Position numbers and translations under genes: made by a program. From Moniliella sp. 'wahieum' (taxonomy: Eukaryota > Basidiomycota > Moniliellomycetes > Moniliellales > Moniliellaceae), in the NCBI GenBank assembly GCA_003971905.1, contig RSEE01000058.1:62001-126000 (forward strand): DNA of 64,000 bases, read 5' to 3'. The notes beneath the pieces are model-generated. The model did no database searches. It saw nothing but the letters and a program-made list of their open reading frames with translations, and had not been told where the DNA came from. Below, piece after piece: positions 11,005-21,802 of the stretch. How positions within the stretch are numbered: position 1 is the stretch's first letter; every line of letters starts with the position of its first letter.

Positions 11005-12569
11005 GCTGGGCGGCGTCTGGAAGGGTGGTGGGGGGGAGAGGCGAGTAGGCCGCCGACCGATGGACGATGTTCTGGCGCGGGCAACCGAGCCTTGGAGCTT
11101 GACGCAAGGATGCAGGCGACTGGCATGCGGAAGTCGGGACTGTGTGGTTGCCGAGTTAGATACGCCGATAGAAGGGTGCCGGTGATCATCGATCAGTTTG
11201 ATATATCGCAGAGAAGTTGCTACTCAACACGTCGGCGGCAGCAAGTACCAAGTGTTCTGCTGAAAACACGCTCAACACATAGCATAATGCAGGAACGCGT
11301 AACGCGTAACTAGTAGCCACCGGCTTCTGGCGTCTCCTCGGTCCTCAGTGTACTCAGTACTAGTTACTAGCGTTGCTTGCTACGGCCCCAACGAATTCAA
11401 CCAACGCACATTGTCACACAGCCGCCGCACGCCGGCCACCGTGGATTGCGGCAACTTAGCAAAACACCGTGCACACCCACATATTTGCTCAAAAGCTCTT
11501 GCCTCCACGTTTTTCCTTGCCGCCCACAGTTGCCGCCCACGGGTGGGTCGAGGGTGGGTCGGCCACCCACATATGCAGAGGTGGAAATGCACCATGGATC
11601 ACGCTCGATGCGTCCTGTCCGTGAGCCTCAGGCTGAGGCCTCAGGCTCAGAGTTTCAGGGTCTCGCTGCTCAAAAGCCTCAAAGTCAACACCAGGCACCG
11701 TTTCATGCCATTCCCGGCCATCGGCCATCCCACACGGGGGGTACCGCTACTCCGTAGAGACTATAGTGACTATTTGCCGGTCACTGGGTAACTAGTGACT
11801 AGTGATTTGAGGACTAACAGGGACCACTATAGGGACCAGATATCGATGGCCGGTGACCCGGTGACCGGTGAGCTCACCTATGGCCAGCGGTTAATGCATG
11901 ATCATCGATCAGGACTTCGTGAATTAATGCGAGCCTAGCCAGACGCGGCCCACCCTATAACCTTAGGCCTCTGAAATTGAGGTCTTAGCATCTTGGGCCC
12001 ACACTAGCGCTTGCCACGACGCTTCCACATGAGGTCAGTCTGGGATCTGAGTTAGAGGCGTCTAAGGCCCTAAGGCCCTAAGGCCTAAGCCTAACGCGTA
12101 ACGCCTGACTAATGAATGATTCTCCTCCGCAATGGTGCCGGTGATTACGAGTTACGCTAGTTACGGTTAACCTTTTCTGCGGCCTGAGGGCCTGAGGCCT
12201 GGCCTAAAGCTTGAGGTAGGCTTGAGATCCGAGAGAAACCCTTCAGCCGCTCAAGCTGAAGGCTTTAGCGTTTAACGTGTTTAACATTTAACGCGTTTAA
12301 CGCTCTTAAAGCGACTTTAGCTTTAACGTTTAACCCCTCATCCTCACAGGCTCTCTCACATCTCAGATCAGTTCTCGATCAGTATGATGCACGTTCAACC
12401 TGATTAAGATTAAGGTTCTCGAACATACTGATTACCGATTTACTGATGTTTCGATATCTCACGATCTCATCCGCCTTGGGGCAATGAATATTGAATCCGG
12501 GGCGTCCCAGTCCTCACATGGTCCCTACCGGTACCGGTTTCCTCCGGCAGCTAGACATACCATATCGGC
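11005..12569. other. Intergenic island rich in palindromic words
   Basis: Upstream of the cyclin gene and running up to the gypsy insertion. The first 300 bases may hold cyclin promoter or 5' leader. From ~11290 to 12560 no frame looks coding. The DNA is dominated by short self-complementary words: AACGCGTAACGCGTAAC, ACTAGTTACTAG, AGGCCTAAGGCC, GTTTAACGCGTTTAAC, GGTGACCCGGTGACCGGTGA and GATCATCGATCA. The same vocabulary recurs elsewhere in the window. Confidence 0.6.
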
Positions 12570-12574
12570 CCAAC

Positions 12575-12753
12575 TGTAACAGTCGGGGCTAAACGAGGGA
12601 CCAAGGTCCTGTCAGAGGCGGGGGGAAAGGCAAGATCGTTCGTGGGAGGAAACAGAAGGCATCAGGCAGAGAACAGAAGCAAAAGGGAAGGGAAGAGCGA
12701 GAGACACAGGATGCGGAATTGGAAATTGGAGCGAGCTTAGTCATTCGGTGACA
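12575..12753 (-). repeat. 3' LTR of the gypsy element
   Basis: In plus orientation it runs TGTAACAGTCGGGGC to CATTCGGTGACA, 179 bp. It matches the copy at 18090-18267 without substitutions. It lacks two bases (GA) present near 18115 in the other copy and has three extra bases in the GGCATCAGGCAGAG stretch. Confidence 0.95.
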
Positions 12754-12764
12754 TTGCCCCCTTT
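12754..12764 (-). promoter_or_regulatory. Polypurine tract of the gypsy element
   Basis: On the minus strand AAAGGGGGCAA lies immediately before the TGTCACC start of the 3' LTR. This is the position and composition of the plus-strand primer of LTR retrotransposons. Confidence 0.75.
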
Positions 12765-15700
12765 CAGACCTCACCTCCCCGGCTTCGGAGGAGGCGGGCA
12801 AGGGCAATGCGACGGGAGCGGGAAACAGGCTTGTCGTGGTACATCGCATGGAAACGAACCACCGGGTCGGCGTCGTGGGACATGTCCGCGGCTGGCACCC
12901 ACTCCCGCTCGTGGACCGGGTAGCCTCGGAAATGGACAAAGTACTCGAGACGTCCACCGCGACCCTTACGGCGGGAGTCAAGAACCTCTTGGACCTCGTG
13001 ATGAACCGCCCCATCGTCGGCATACTCGGGAAGGGGGGAGGGGGCTCGACCAAGCGGTTAGAGACCTCGTCGCCTGGGCTATAGGCGCGCAACCGGGAGA
13101 CGTGGAACACATCGTGAATGTGAAGCCAATCAGACAAGCGAACCTGGTACGCAGCACGTCCGACAGCACGGACAATGGGAAAGGGACCAAGGTAGCGATA
13201 ATCCAACCCGTCGGAGGGACGTTGGGTGGATAAGTAGCCATCGCGCCGAACCAAAACCGGTTGATCAACTTCAAAGGTGTCGGCCTCGGTGCGATGCTGA
13301 TCAGCGTAGTGCCGATACCGCTCCTGGGCAGCGGCCAGCGTCTTCCGAGCTACGGCCTGGGCCGAGCGGAGGCCCTCGAGGTACGATGCAGCGTCCGGCA
13401 CGGCCGACGACGCAGCCGCCAACTCACCGCGGGGCGAGTAGCCATACGTAAGGAAAAAGGGGGACGCGCCTGTGCTGGAGTGGGGAGAAGAGTTGTAAGC
13501 AAACTCGGCCGTGGGAAGAAGATCAATCCAGTTTGACTGCTTCTCATCAGGTAGCAACGAAGGTACTGCTCGAGCACCTGGTTCACTCTCTCCGTCTCCC
13601 GTCCGATTGGGGTGTGATACGCCGTGCTGAGGCTCGAGTGGATGCCCAAGTCACTGCACAGGGCCCTCCAAAAGTGGCTCGTAAAGGTAGGACCACGGTC
13701 GCTGACCAAGTCGCGCGGCAACCCATGGTAGCGGAAAACGTGGTGAACAAACTGGTGGGCAAGCCGCGGCGCCGTGTCCGTTGTGTGGGCAGGAATGAAA
13801 TGCGCCATCTTAGTGAACCTGTCCACCACGACCAAGATGGCATCGAACCCCTTCGAGGGTGGAAGCTGGGTGATGTGATCCATCGTTAAATGAGTCCACG
13901 GGCCTTGAGGTGGGGCCAAGGGTTGAAGCAAGCCAGCGGGAGGACGCCGCGGCACTTTGGTCCGCTGACAACGGTCGCAAGAGCGCACATATGCCCACAC
14001 GTCGGCCGACAGGCGGGGCCACCAATACTGCGACCGCACACGCAACCGAGTCTTGTCCCGCCCTTCGTGTCCTGCCAGCGCGGAGTCGTGGCCTGGAAAA
14101 GGACAGCCGCGCGGAGAGGGGCATCGGGGGGGACATAGATCTGCTCACCATGCCACAGGAGGCCATCGCGAACGGTAAGAGCATGAGGGGGGGGTCGCGG
14201 GGAGATCGCAACGGCCCAACGGGGGTCGCGGGGCACCAAGTCGCGGATGCGCTGCTGGATCTCGTCGGCCGACAAGCGCGCCACCAACGGCGCGTCGGGC
14301 TGAGTGGACATGAGCTCGAGCACAGCAGCCGAACGCTCAGAGACAGGCTCCAGCAGGGTCTGGGGGCAGCCTCGGCAGGGCGAGAGCCGATGGAAAGATC
14401 GGGGCGACGGGACAAGCCATCAGCGGCAGCATTCTTCGTCCCGGAGCGATACACCATGAGTAACCGGTAGGGCGACAAGGTCTGACGCCACCGGCCCTGC
14501 CGGCGGTTCAGGAGGCGCGGCCGGCGGAAGGTAGCGATCGCCTCGTGGTCCGTAAGCACCTGGACCGTATCGACGCTCTCAACATAGTGGCGCCACACTT
14601 CGACGGCCGCCACAATGGCAAGCACCTCCTTCTCAGACGTGGTATAGTTGAGTTCGGCTGCGACAAGCTTGCGGGAATGGAAGGCGACAGGCCGCCAACG
14701 ACCATGTTCGTCCTGCTGGGCCAGCACGGCACCCAAGGCGGCATCCGATGCGTCAGTCTCAATGCGGAGTGGCCGACTGGGGTCAAAATGGCAAATGACA
14801 TGGGGAGAAGCGAAGGCCCTCTTGAGGTCGTCGAAGGCGCTTTGGCAGGCAGGCGTCCAATCAAACCGCTGTGTCTTGCGGGTGAGGTCGGAAAGGGGTG
14901 CCGAAATGCGGGCATAGGAGCGAATGAAGTGGCGATAGTAATTGGCAAACCCAAGGAACACCTGAACTTGGCGACTGGTCTTGGGCGTCGGCCATGCTTG
15001 GATCGCTTCCACCTTAGCAGGATCCATTCCGATCCCCGTGGGCGAAACGACATAGCCCAAATACTCAGTCTGGGATGTGTGGAACTGGCACTTGTCCGGA
15101 TTAAGGGAAACCTTGCGCGCTGCAGACGCCGCAACACCTCGGCAACATGCTCCTCGTGTGCCTTCTCGTCCGACGAGAATACCAAGATATCGTCCAAATA
15201 TGCCAGCACCGAGACGTCGAGGAGGTCCCGGAGGAGATCATTCATTATGGCTTGGAAAGTGGCGGGCGCGTTACAGAGACCGAACGGCATGACGAGCGAC
15301 TCAAAGTGACCATACCGGGTACGAAAAGCCGTCTTGTACTCATCGCCCTCCTTGACCCTCAAAAGGTTGTACGCCCCACGGAGGTCAAGCTTGGTAAAAA
15401 CGCGAGCCCCGGACAAGCGATCGAGCGAGTCACTAATCAAGGGGAGGGCCATACGATTCTTGATGGTAATGGAGTTGAGAGCACGATAGTCTACACACAG
15501 TCGGAGCGAGCCATCCTTCTTCTTAACAAAGAGAACACCCGCCCCAAACGGCGATTTAGACGGGCGAATGAACCCAGAGGCCAAATTTTCGTCAATCCAA
15601 CGGCCCAGGGCATCCATCTCGCCCGTAGAGAGGGGATAGAGACGAGTGAAGGTGGGAGTAGCGCCGGGCACGAGGTCGATCGAATGGTCGGCCGCACGAT

Positions 15701-16689
15701 GGGTGGGAAGCGTCTTGGCGCCAGACTTGGAGAAGGCATCAAGATAGGCATGGTAGCGGGTAGGCACCGTTTTCCGGACGTGGTCGACATACTCCGGGGT
15801 GTCAAACTCGTCAGGGAACACTGGCTCTGGACCCTCTGCAACGGAAACAGACGAAATGACCAAAGCTGGGTCACTGGGACGGGCAACGCATACCTCGGTG
15901 TGGGGATCGGCGGCCACCTCTCCTTCAAACTGTTCCAAGGAAAGGAGGTCAATCGGCACGCTAGGGGGAAGGGAGGACTGGGAAGGGGTGGTACCGGAGG
16001 GTGAGGAGCGAAGACGCGTACCTTGGGGAGGGGGGGACTGGTTTGAAGGTGGAGGCACAGACTGGTACGGAAGCTGAGAGGGGGACTGCGGCGGATGTGG
16101 GGGGGGGAACTGGTTGGGGAGATGCTGGTGCTGGTGCTGGTGCTGGTGCTGGTGCTGGTGCTGGTGCTGGTGCTGGTGCTGGTGCTGGTGCTGGTGCTGG
16201 TGCTGGTGCTGGTGCTGGCGGGGGCTGGTGCTGGTGCTGGTGCTGGTGCTGGGGTTGGGGTTGGCAATGCTCGCGGCACTGCGGTTTGTCGAAATGCAAA
16301 GTGTGCGAGGGGTAGTCGGTGGAAGGGTTGTGGGCCTCGAGAAAGGGGAGGCCAAGAATCAAGGGATGGTGGAGGGAGGTGAGGAAAAATTCCTCGGTCG
16401 ACACATGCGAGCCGACCGCGACGGATGCCTCCACCGCCCGGGTCACCAGACCCGAAGAGATGGGCGTCCGTCAACTACGCGGACTGACAAGGGCGACTCC
16501 AGCGGATGGGCAAGCAGGCCGTGTCGGTGAGCGAAGACACGATCCATAAAGACGCTGTTGGCACCAGAGTCAATCAGGGCAAGAACCGGGATCGGAGCTG
16601 GGGACGGGGACGAGGACGAAGAACCAGGGCGCAAGTGAACAAGTACCGTGAAAGAACCAGGCGAAGGCCGACTGGGCCCGACGGCCGCC
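12764..16689 (-). CDS. Gypsy Pol: protease, RT, RNase H, integrase, chromodomain
   Basis: The polyprotein is spread over several frames by indels. The protease has [13 protein letters not shown] near 16565 and [13 protein letters not shown] near 16340. A repetitive hinge follows (16122-16252). The reverse transcriptase shows [42 protein letters not shown] and the catalytic YLDDILVFS near 15190. RNase H has [16 protein letters not shown] near 14760. The integrase has an HHCC finger ([10 protein letters not shown]...CDRCQRTK) near 14040, then the D,D,E core with [29 protein letters not shown] and ETERVNQV. The chromodomain, with [19 protein letters not shown], lies at ~12990-12850; such domains steer integration toward marked chromatin. 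The stop is at 12764-12766, right next to the polypurine tract. The pol frame overlaps the end of gag. Confidence 0.9.
16122..16252. repeat. Hexamer tandem repeat (CTGGTG)n inside gypsy pol
   Basis: About 16 uninterrupted copies of CTGGTG (16122-16217), a short break (CGGGGG), then four to five further copies to 16252. On the coding strand it reads CACCAG. The three minus frames give Gln-His, Pro-Ala and Ser-Thr repeats, none with a stop. It sits between the protease and the reverse transcriptase. Confidence 0.92.
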
Positions 16690-18050
16690 TCAGACAGCAC
16701 CAGCCGTGGAGGAGTCGGACTGTTGAGGCGGGGGCGAGCTGGCAAGCGGGCAGCGGGCGATGCGGTGGTCACGGGAGCCGCAACAGTAGCAGGATCCTTC
16801 CGCCCTGCGCTCCCGATATCGTGCTGCTCTCTCTGTGGCCTGCGCCTCGGCTGCGCTAAGGTCCATGGGCTCGGGTTCGGCCGGCGAGGGCCGAAAAAAC
16901 TGGCTCCCGCTCGGAGCCTGAGAAGCCCTACTAACGCCGCGCATACCCAACGTCTGGGACTCGTCGATATCGATGGCCGCAGTGCGCAGCTGCTCAAACG
17001 ACAGCCGATTGACGTGTGTAGACTCACCACGAGCAGCAAGACCGTCTCGCACCTTGGGTTTCAGCCCATACAGAAAGTCCCAATAGTACTGCTCATGAGG
17101 GGCATTGGGGCTCCAGCATCGCAGCAGACGCACAAATTGAGCGGCATAGTCGGCAGCCGACCCGGTCTGAGTGAGCGCCCGATACTCCACATACGCTGAC
17201 TGCTGCGGGTTACGTTCACCCCATTCGGTCAAAAACGCAGTCCGAAAGGCAGGCCACGACTGGAGGTCAGGGGAGGTGCGCTGAGCCAACGGCAGTTCGG
17301 GCTCCGACCCGTACTGCCGGAGCCACCGAAGCGCCTCGCCTTGCATCAATCCCATGAACCGGTCAATCTTCTCCGCATCGTCGACGTGGCGACCGAGGGC
17401 GACGCGGGCGTAGATCTCAAAGGAAGTAACGACCTCTTCAGCCGAGATGCGGTCACTCTTGCTGGGGTGAGCACTGGAGGACGGACGGAAATGGACAGGC
17501 TCGAACATCTTGAGGTCGCGAGACGCGGGTGCCGGCTGGGACGGGGCGCTCTCGGAGGCGGAAAGGGCGGGGCCTTGCACGTTGGCGGAACCACCGCTAG
17601 CAGCAGCGCGCGCTTGCTCTGCCGTCTGTGAGAGCTGCAGCATCTCAACAGCCGCTGCAGCCTCCGCCCGTTTCTCCTCCAGCATGGCCTCCCCGGAACT
17701 GAGTGTGGGCGCGATCGACTCGAATCTTCTCGGCCTCGTGGGCATTGTCGTCGCGAATCTTCTCGGCCTCGTAGGCCCGTTCCTCGCGGAGCTTCTCCGC
17801 TGCAGCCGACGAGCCGCGCGAGCATCATTCAACTCGTCCAGCGCGATTGCAGAAGCGGGGGGTCCAGCCATGGAAGATGGGTCTTGGGCCATCGGAGCGG
17901 CGGGGGTGTACCATTCTGCCTCCTCGCCACCGCCAGCACCGCCGCCATCGCCGCCATCATCCGAGGCATCCAATGCGTAACGGCCACTGCGGCGCACGGG
18001 GGGGTTACTGGTAGGGTTGCTGAGATTCTGCTGGTCGGGGTCGCGGACAT
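16690..18050 (-). CDS. Gypsy Gag with CCHC zinc knuckle
   Basis: Capsid/nucleocapsid protein of the retrotransposon, about 450 residues. The probable start is ATG 18050 (MSATPTSRISATLPV). The frame then slips at a 7-base G run (17998-18004) into the long frame VRRSGRYALDASDDGG. The middle is a basic/acidic helical region with EKRAEAAAAVEML. The retrotransposon gag domain includes FEIYARVALGRH, EALRWLRQYG, AFRTAFLTEWGE and YAAQFVRLLRCW. The zinc knuckle is CYCCGSRDHRIARC (C-X2-C-X4-H-X4-C) near 16770, followed by a Ser/Pro tail and stop at 16690. Confidence 0.88.
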
Positions 18051-18089
18051 CTTGGTCGGGCTCGTCTGATTGGGGTTGACGAACGATAA

Positions 18090-18267
18090 TGTAACAGTCG
18101 GGGCTAAACGAGGGAGACCAAGGTCCTGTCAGAGGCGGGGGGAAAGGCAAGATCGTTCGTGGGAGGAAACAGAAGGCATCAAGAGAACAGAAGCAAAAGG
18201 GAAGGGAAGAGCGAGAGACACAGGATGCGGAATTGGAAATTGGAGCGAGCTTAGTCATTCGGTGACA
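18090..18267 (-). repeat. 5' LTR of the gypsy element
   Basis: Direct repeat of 12575-12753, 178 bp with the same TGT...ACA ends. Transcription of the element should start here and run toward lower coordinates. The outer edge abuts the CCAAC duplication. Confidence 0.95.
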
Positions 18268-18272
18268 CCAAC

Positions 18273-21200
18273 ATCTTGAAGTCTCGGGACGCGGTATGCC
18301 CCGGTATATGCCCTGGTGTGCCCTCTGCAAACCTTCAGCACATCAGCAAATGTCTTTGATCGAAGCTCTTATATTTTTGCGACACGTATAGAAGGCCACA
18401 ATAAGTACAGGTAAATAGGTATCACGTGCATCACAGACGTCACATGCGTCACTCGGCACACGGAAGCACCACGCGGCACCCTGGGGGCTATGCGACCCAC
18501 AGGCCATGTCAGCGCATCCGCGCCATCTGTGCATCAGTAGGCCTGAGCCTTAGGGCCATAGGCCATAGGCCCTCAGGCCTCAGGCCTCGGGAGCCGACGC
18601 AGAAGGCATACACAATCCAAGACAGGAGACATGAGACTGGGGATTGTGGATTGGTCCGGAAGGGAAGAGGCAATGTGGCATTGGGCCTTTTTGTTATTTA
18701 CTGGATCGATTGGTAAAGGCTCCCTTTGATGGTAGCAGCGGCAGCGCGGAGAGCAATTCGCAGAAGAACGGTGATGATCGATGATCGGTGATCTCTGACG
18801 ATAGCGGGGGAACCGGGAACGTCCGGACTGGTCCGGACGCACAGACGGTGGACCCACAACCCACCGGAGCCCACAGGTCGTACCAGTTCCTTGCTGAGTA
18901 CTTTGAGTGTACCGAGGTACTGATGGTACTAGTACTCGTCATAAACCGTGACGCATGCACGATGGAGTTAGGTTGAGCAATCTCTCCATCCTGTAGTGCA
19001 TGATGGATGACGATGACGTGTATACTGATGCGCATCCTCCCTCTTATCCACCCGGATACTCCGCGGCACCCTCGGCTAGATATCTTCCATTCACCTTCTC
19101 CTTCAGCATATACCAGCCTATAAGTGCCTTTGACAAACCATCATGAGCCTCACCTTGAGGATAATTGCCCTTGTAGTATCATCATTTAGTCTACTCACAA
19201 ACCTTGAAGATGGAGGACAGGGATATCGTTGCGGTGTTTTGAGCCAGAACGTGTGGGTCGTGCGTTTGTGGCCATGGTCCCTTCAGCTAGTCCCTCCCCA
19301 GGCCTGAGGGGCCGGTCTATATACTAACTGATGTTCTCTCGCCTCTGTTGTGTTCCTCGTTCTGCAGTCCACAGTCCCGTGGTGACTTGCAGCTTGATGC
19401 TCCTCTGTAGAGGTTATCGCGGTTATCGTTCGTGAGGGAAAAGCAAGAGCAGAGGACATGGTACGAAGTGGAAAAGAAAGAGGTGGAGCGAGACGCTCGA
19501 GACGAAGAAATTGGAAATGGGAGCGATATCAGCCAAACTATGGCAACTAGCTTGTGATGCTTGAACGTATATCACACGAGTAGTGTCTTATGTTATAGTC
19601 ATCGGGTAGAGACAGAAGGGAGCGTCCAAGAGGCGGTTGAGAGCTGTATACGCAACGGAGGTGAAGGTGGGCTCCGATGAGTGGGGAGGGCAAGGGACCT
19701 GATCCAAAGGGTGGTTCATCTAGTAGGGATGTGTACCTAGAAGAAGTGGAGAGAGGGGAGAGAAATGGGGGGTGGCTTGGCCGTGACGTTGTGGGATTAA
19801 AGAACGGGCCGATTTTGTAAAAAAAGGGGGGGGGGGCGAAGGAGACATAGAGATGTCGAGAATACAGAGGGGAAACGAAGAAAGTCGGAACCTGGCGTAT
19901 AATAGTGTTGGCTTTTAGGCGGAGAGCAAGACGGAGACGAAGAGAAGAGATTTTTGTAGGTTCTTGGATTTTGTGATAGTACCGGGAGAGAAGCCCGAGT
20001 CGAGAGAGGGGAAAAGGGAAAGAAACGAAGAAAAAAAGCGAGTAGTGACGGGAAGAGAAGCCGAAAAGCGGGATCGACGATAATCGTTAATCGATAATGG
20101 GAAGAGAAGGATGTGTAATGCGTATCAAAGTCGGCCCGTGAAAGAGATGGAGAGGGATTAGGTGAGCGGATTTTATACCCTGCCCACCTGGGTCTCTACG
20201 ATGATGTCCACACAGTACCACCATGGTGGGGTGACACAGAAGGTAGGCTGTTGTTGGTAAGGACATGCTATATGATTGCTCAACAGGATAGTGGTGGAGG
20301 TTAATAAGAGTACCAACGGCGGGTTTTGTATATGGCTAATTGAGTGCTACTGGCATACATACTCCTGATATTATGGGGGATGGAAACATTCAGCCAGTGT
20401 GGGACCATACACTCTTAACCACACTTCCGGATATATATAGCCCCGTCCCCCGTCCACAACACTTTTCTTGTATCGATCACGTTCCGATCTTGGCAAAAGA
20501 TATAGAGCCGAGTGCATGTTGTACTGTATGAGCACAACACCACACAGGATCATGTGGACATGTTCCATACTTGCATCCATATCATTGACAGAGCTTAAGG
20601 CTGGGACAGGGAAACGCTACGCCTGAACCGACCCGTTCATCTTGTGTGTGCCGCTCGGTAGCGCCAACCCCGCTTAAGGAACCAGGGGAATCGCCAGGAG
20701 AGCAGGACCAGTTGGTGCCCCCGCCATCCGTTCACATACTATATTCACTATTTTGTGGCCCCCAAAAGTAACAGAGCCCTCGATACACAGTATACACACA
20801 TTCAGTCGACAGCGGAAGAAGCCCCTCATCAGGTATTACGGTGGGAAAAGAGGAATATGAAGCACAAACCAAGATCGGAGTGGTACTGATACGTGATGGG
20901 CAGTTGGTTCTCAATGTGTATATCTCGCTTGTTCCACCAAGGTTCAGAGGCTTCAAGGGGCGTCATCTGGACATTGGGCTTCACGCTACAGCCTGATGCC
21001 TCGGTTCCATGCGTCAGCCTGAGGGAAAGTTCCAGTACGCAGACTATGTCTGTGCGAGAAGACACCCAGATGCCAATTCAGAACGCAAAGGCACCCGTCT
21101 TTCGGTGATTATACGCACCCTTCTCTCTCGGTGTGGTACTGTGGCTAGATCTTAGCCCTCATTAACCTGATTGGGCTAACAGGGTCATAAAACGATTGCA

Positions 21201-21535
21201 CCGATTGCCGGCGGCATTAATCACCGATCCGATGCGGGATAGTTGATAGGGTTCGTTCAGCTTCGGATAGAGCACTGACCCCGTGCTGGATCCACCGCAG
21301 CAGGGATAAAACACACTGCTCTCTTGCGAGGCCTTTCGGATTGCGCCTGAGGGCGACACCCCCTGCGCCAGGCCTGCCGCATTGCCAGCGTCGAGCACCG
21401 AGCAGTCGGGACCGCCGCACACGACAGCCTGCTGTCCACCACCTTGAGCTGTCCACAGAGCAGGTAAGTCATGCTGCCGGAGTGTTTCCTTGTGGCCGAT
21501 GCCGAGCGCAGAATGCTGATGAGGCGGGGACAGAA
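18273..21535. other. Gene-poor DNA with retroelement debris
   Basis: No gene is recognised. After the gypsy flank come AGGCCT/CAGGCC palindromes (18540-18600), then unassigned DNA, an LTR remnant (19422-19544) and a ~580-base strongly purine-rich strand (19590-20170) made of GAGAG/GAAG words. The rest, to the eL37 gene, shows no coding pattern. The last ~250 bases probably hold the eL37 promoter and 5' leader. Confidence 0.5.
19422..19544 (-). repeat. Truncated gypsy-type LTR remnant
   Basis: From GTTATCGTTCGTGAGG to CCAAACTATGGCA this stretch follows the right two thirds of the solo LTR at 43362-43542 closely. Shared runs include AGAGGACATGGT, GCGAGACGCTCGAGACGA and GAAATGGGAGCGA. The first ~50 bases of the LTR are missing or unrecognisable, and the terminal TGACA has become TGGCA. 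Confidence 0.75.
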
Positions 21536-21802
21536 ATGACCCGGGGCACGACTTCGTTTGGTCTGCGCCACATCAAGGCGCACACGCTCTGCCGCCGGTG
21601 CGGCAAGCGCTCCTTCCACAAACAGCACAAGGAGTGCGCCTCGTGCGGTTACCCCTCGGCTAAGACGCGCTCGTACCAATGGGGCCAAAAGGCTATCCGG
21701 CGCCGTACTACTGGCACTGGCCGCATGCGCCACCTCAAGACGGTGGCGCGCAAGGCAAAGAACGGCTTCCGCTCGGGTGCCCCCAAGGCTGCCTCGGCCT
21801 AA
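21536..21802 (+). CDS. rpl37: 60S ribosomal protein eL37
   Basis: An 88-residue protein of the large ribosomal subunit, encoded without introns from ATG 21536 to the stop at 21800-21802. It starts [14 protein letters not shown], then [28 protein letters not shown], which holds the four zinc-binding cysteines (two CxxC pairs). The invariant [14 protein letters not shown] block follows, then a short basic/alanine tail. Length and motif order are normal for the family, and the frame is intact. An upstream open frame continues 5' of this ATG but has no homology to the family, so the ATG at 21536 is the start. Confidence 0.96.
   Translation: MTRGTTSFGLRHIKAHTLCRRCGKRSFHKQHKECASCGYPSAKTRSYQWGQKAIRRRTTGTGRMRHLKTVARKAKNGFRSGAPKAASA

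Larger units (their letters stand above)
12575..18267 (-). mobile_element. Complete Ty3/gypsy retrotransposon (chromovirus type)
   Basis: A 5.69-kb LTR retrotransposon read on the minus strand. It has two ~179-bp LTRs starting TG and ending CA. Gag with a zinc knuckle is followed by protease, reverse transcriptase, RNase H, integrase and a C-terminal chromodomain, which is the Ty3/gypsy (Metaviridae) order. The flanks carry the same five bases CCAAC (12570-12574 and 18268-18272), a target-site duplication. The LTRs show no substitution, only a 2-base and a 3-base gap, so insertion is recent. The polypurine tract AAAGGGGGCAA sits directly before the 3' LTR (12754-12764). The sequence just inside the 5' LTR starts TTATCGTTCGTC; I do not recognise the primer tRNA. 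Frames are broken at several points in pol. Confidence 0.95.

Noticed and set aside
16001-16530. Plus-strand frames giving long Gly-Ala, Leu-Val and Cys-Trp repeats
   Set aside because: They are antisense translations of the (CTGGTG)n hinge of the gypsy pol gene.
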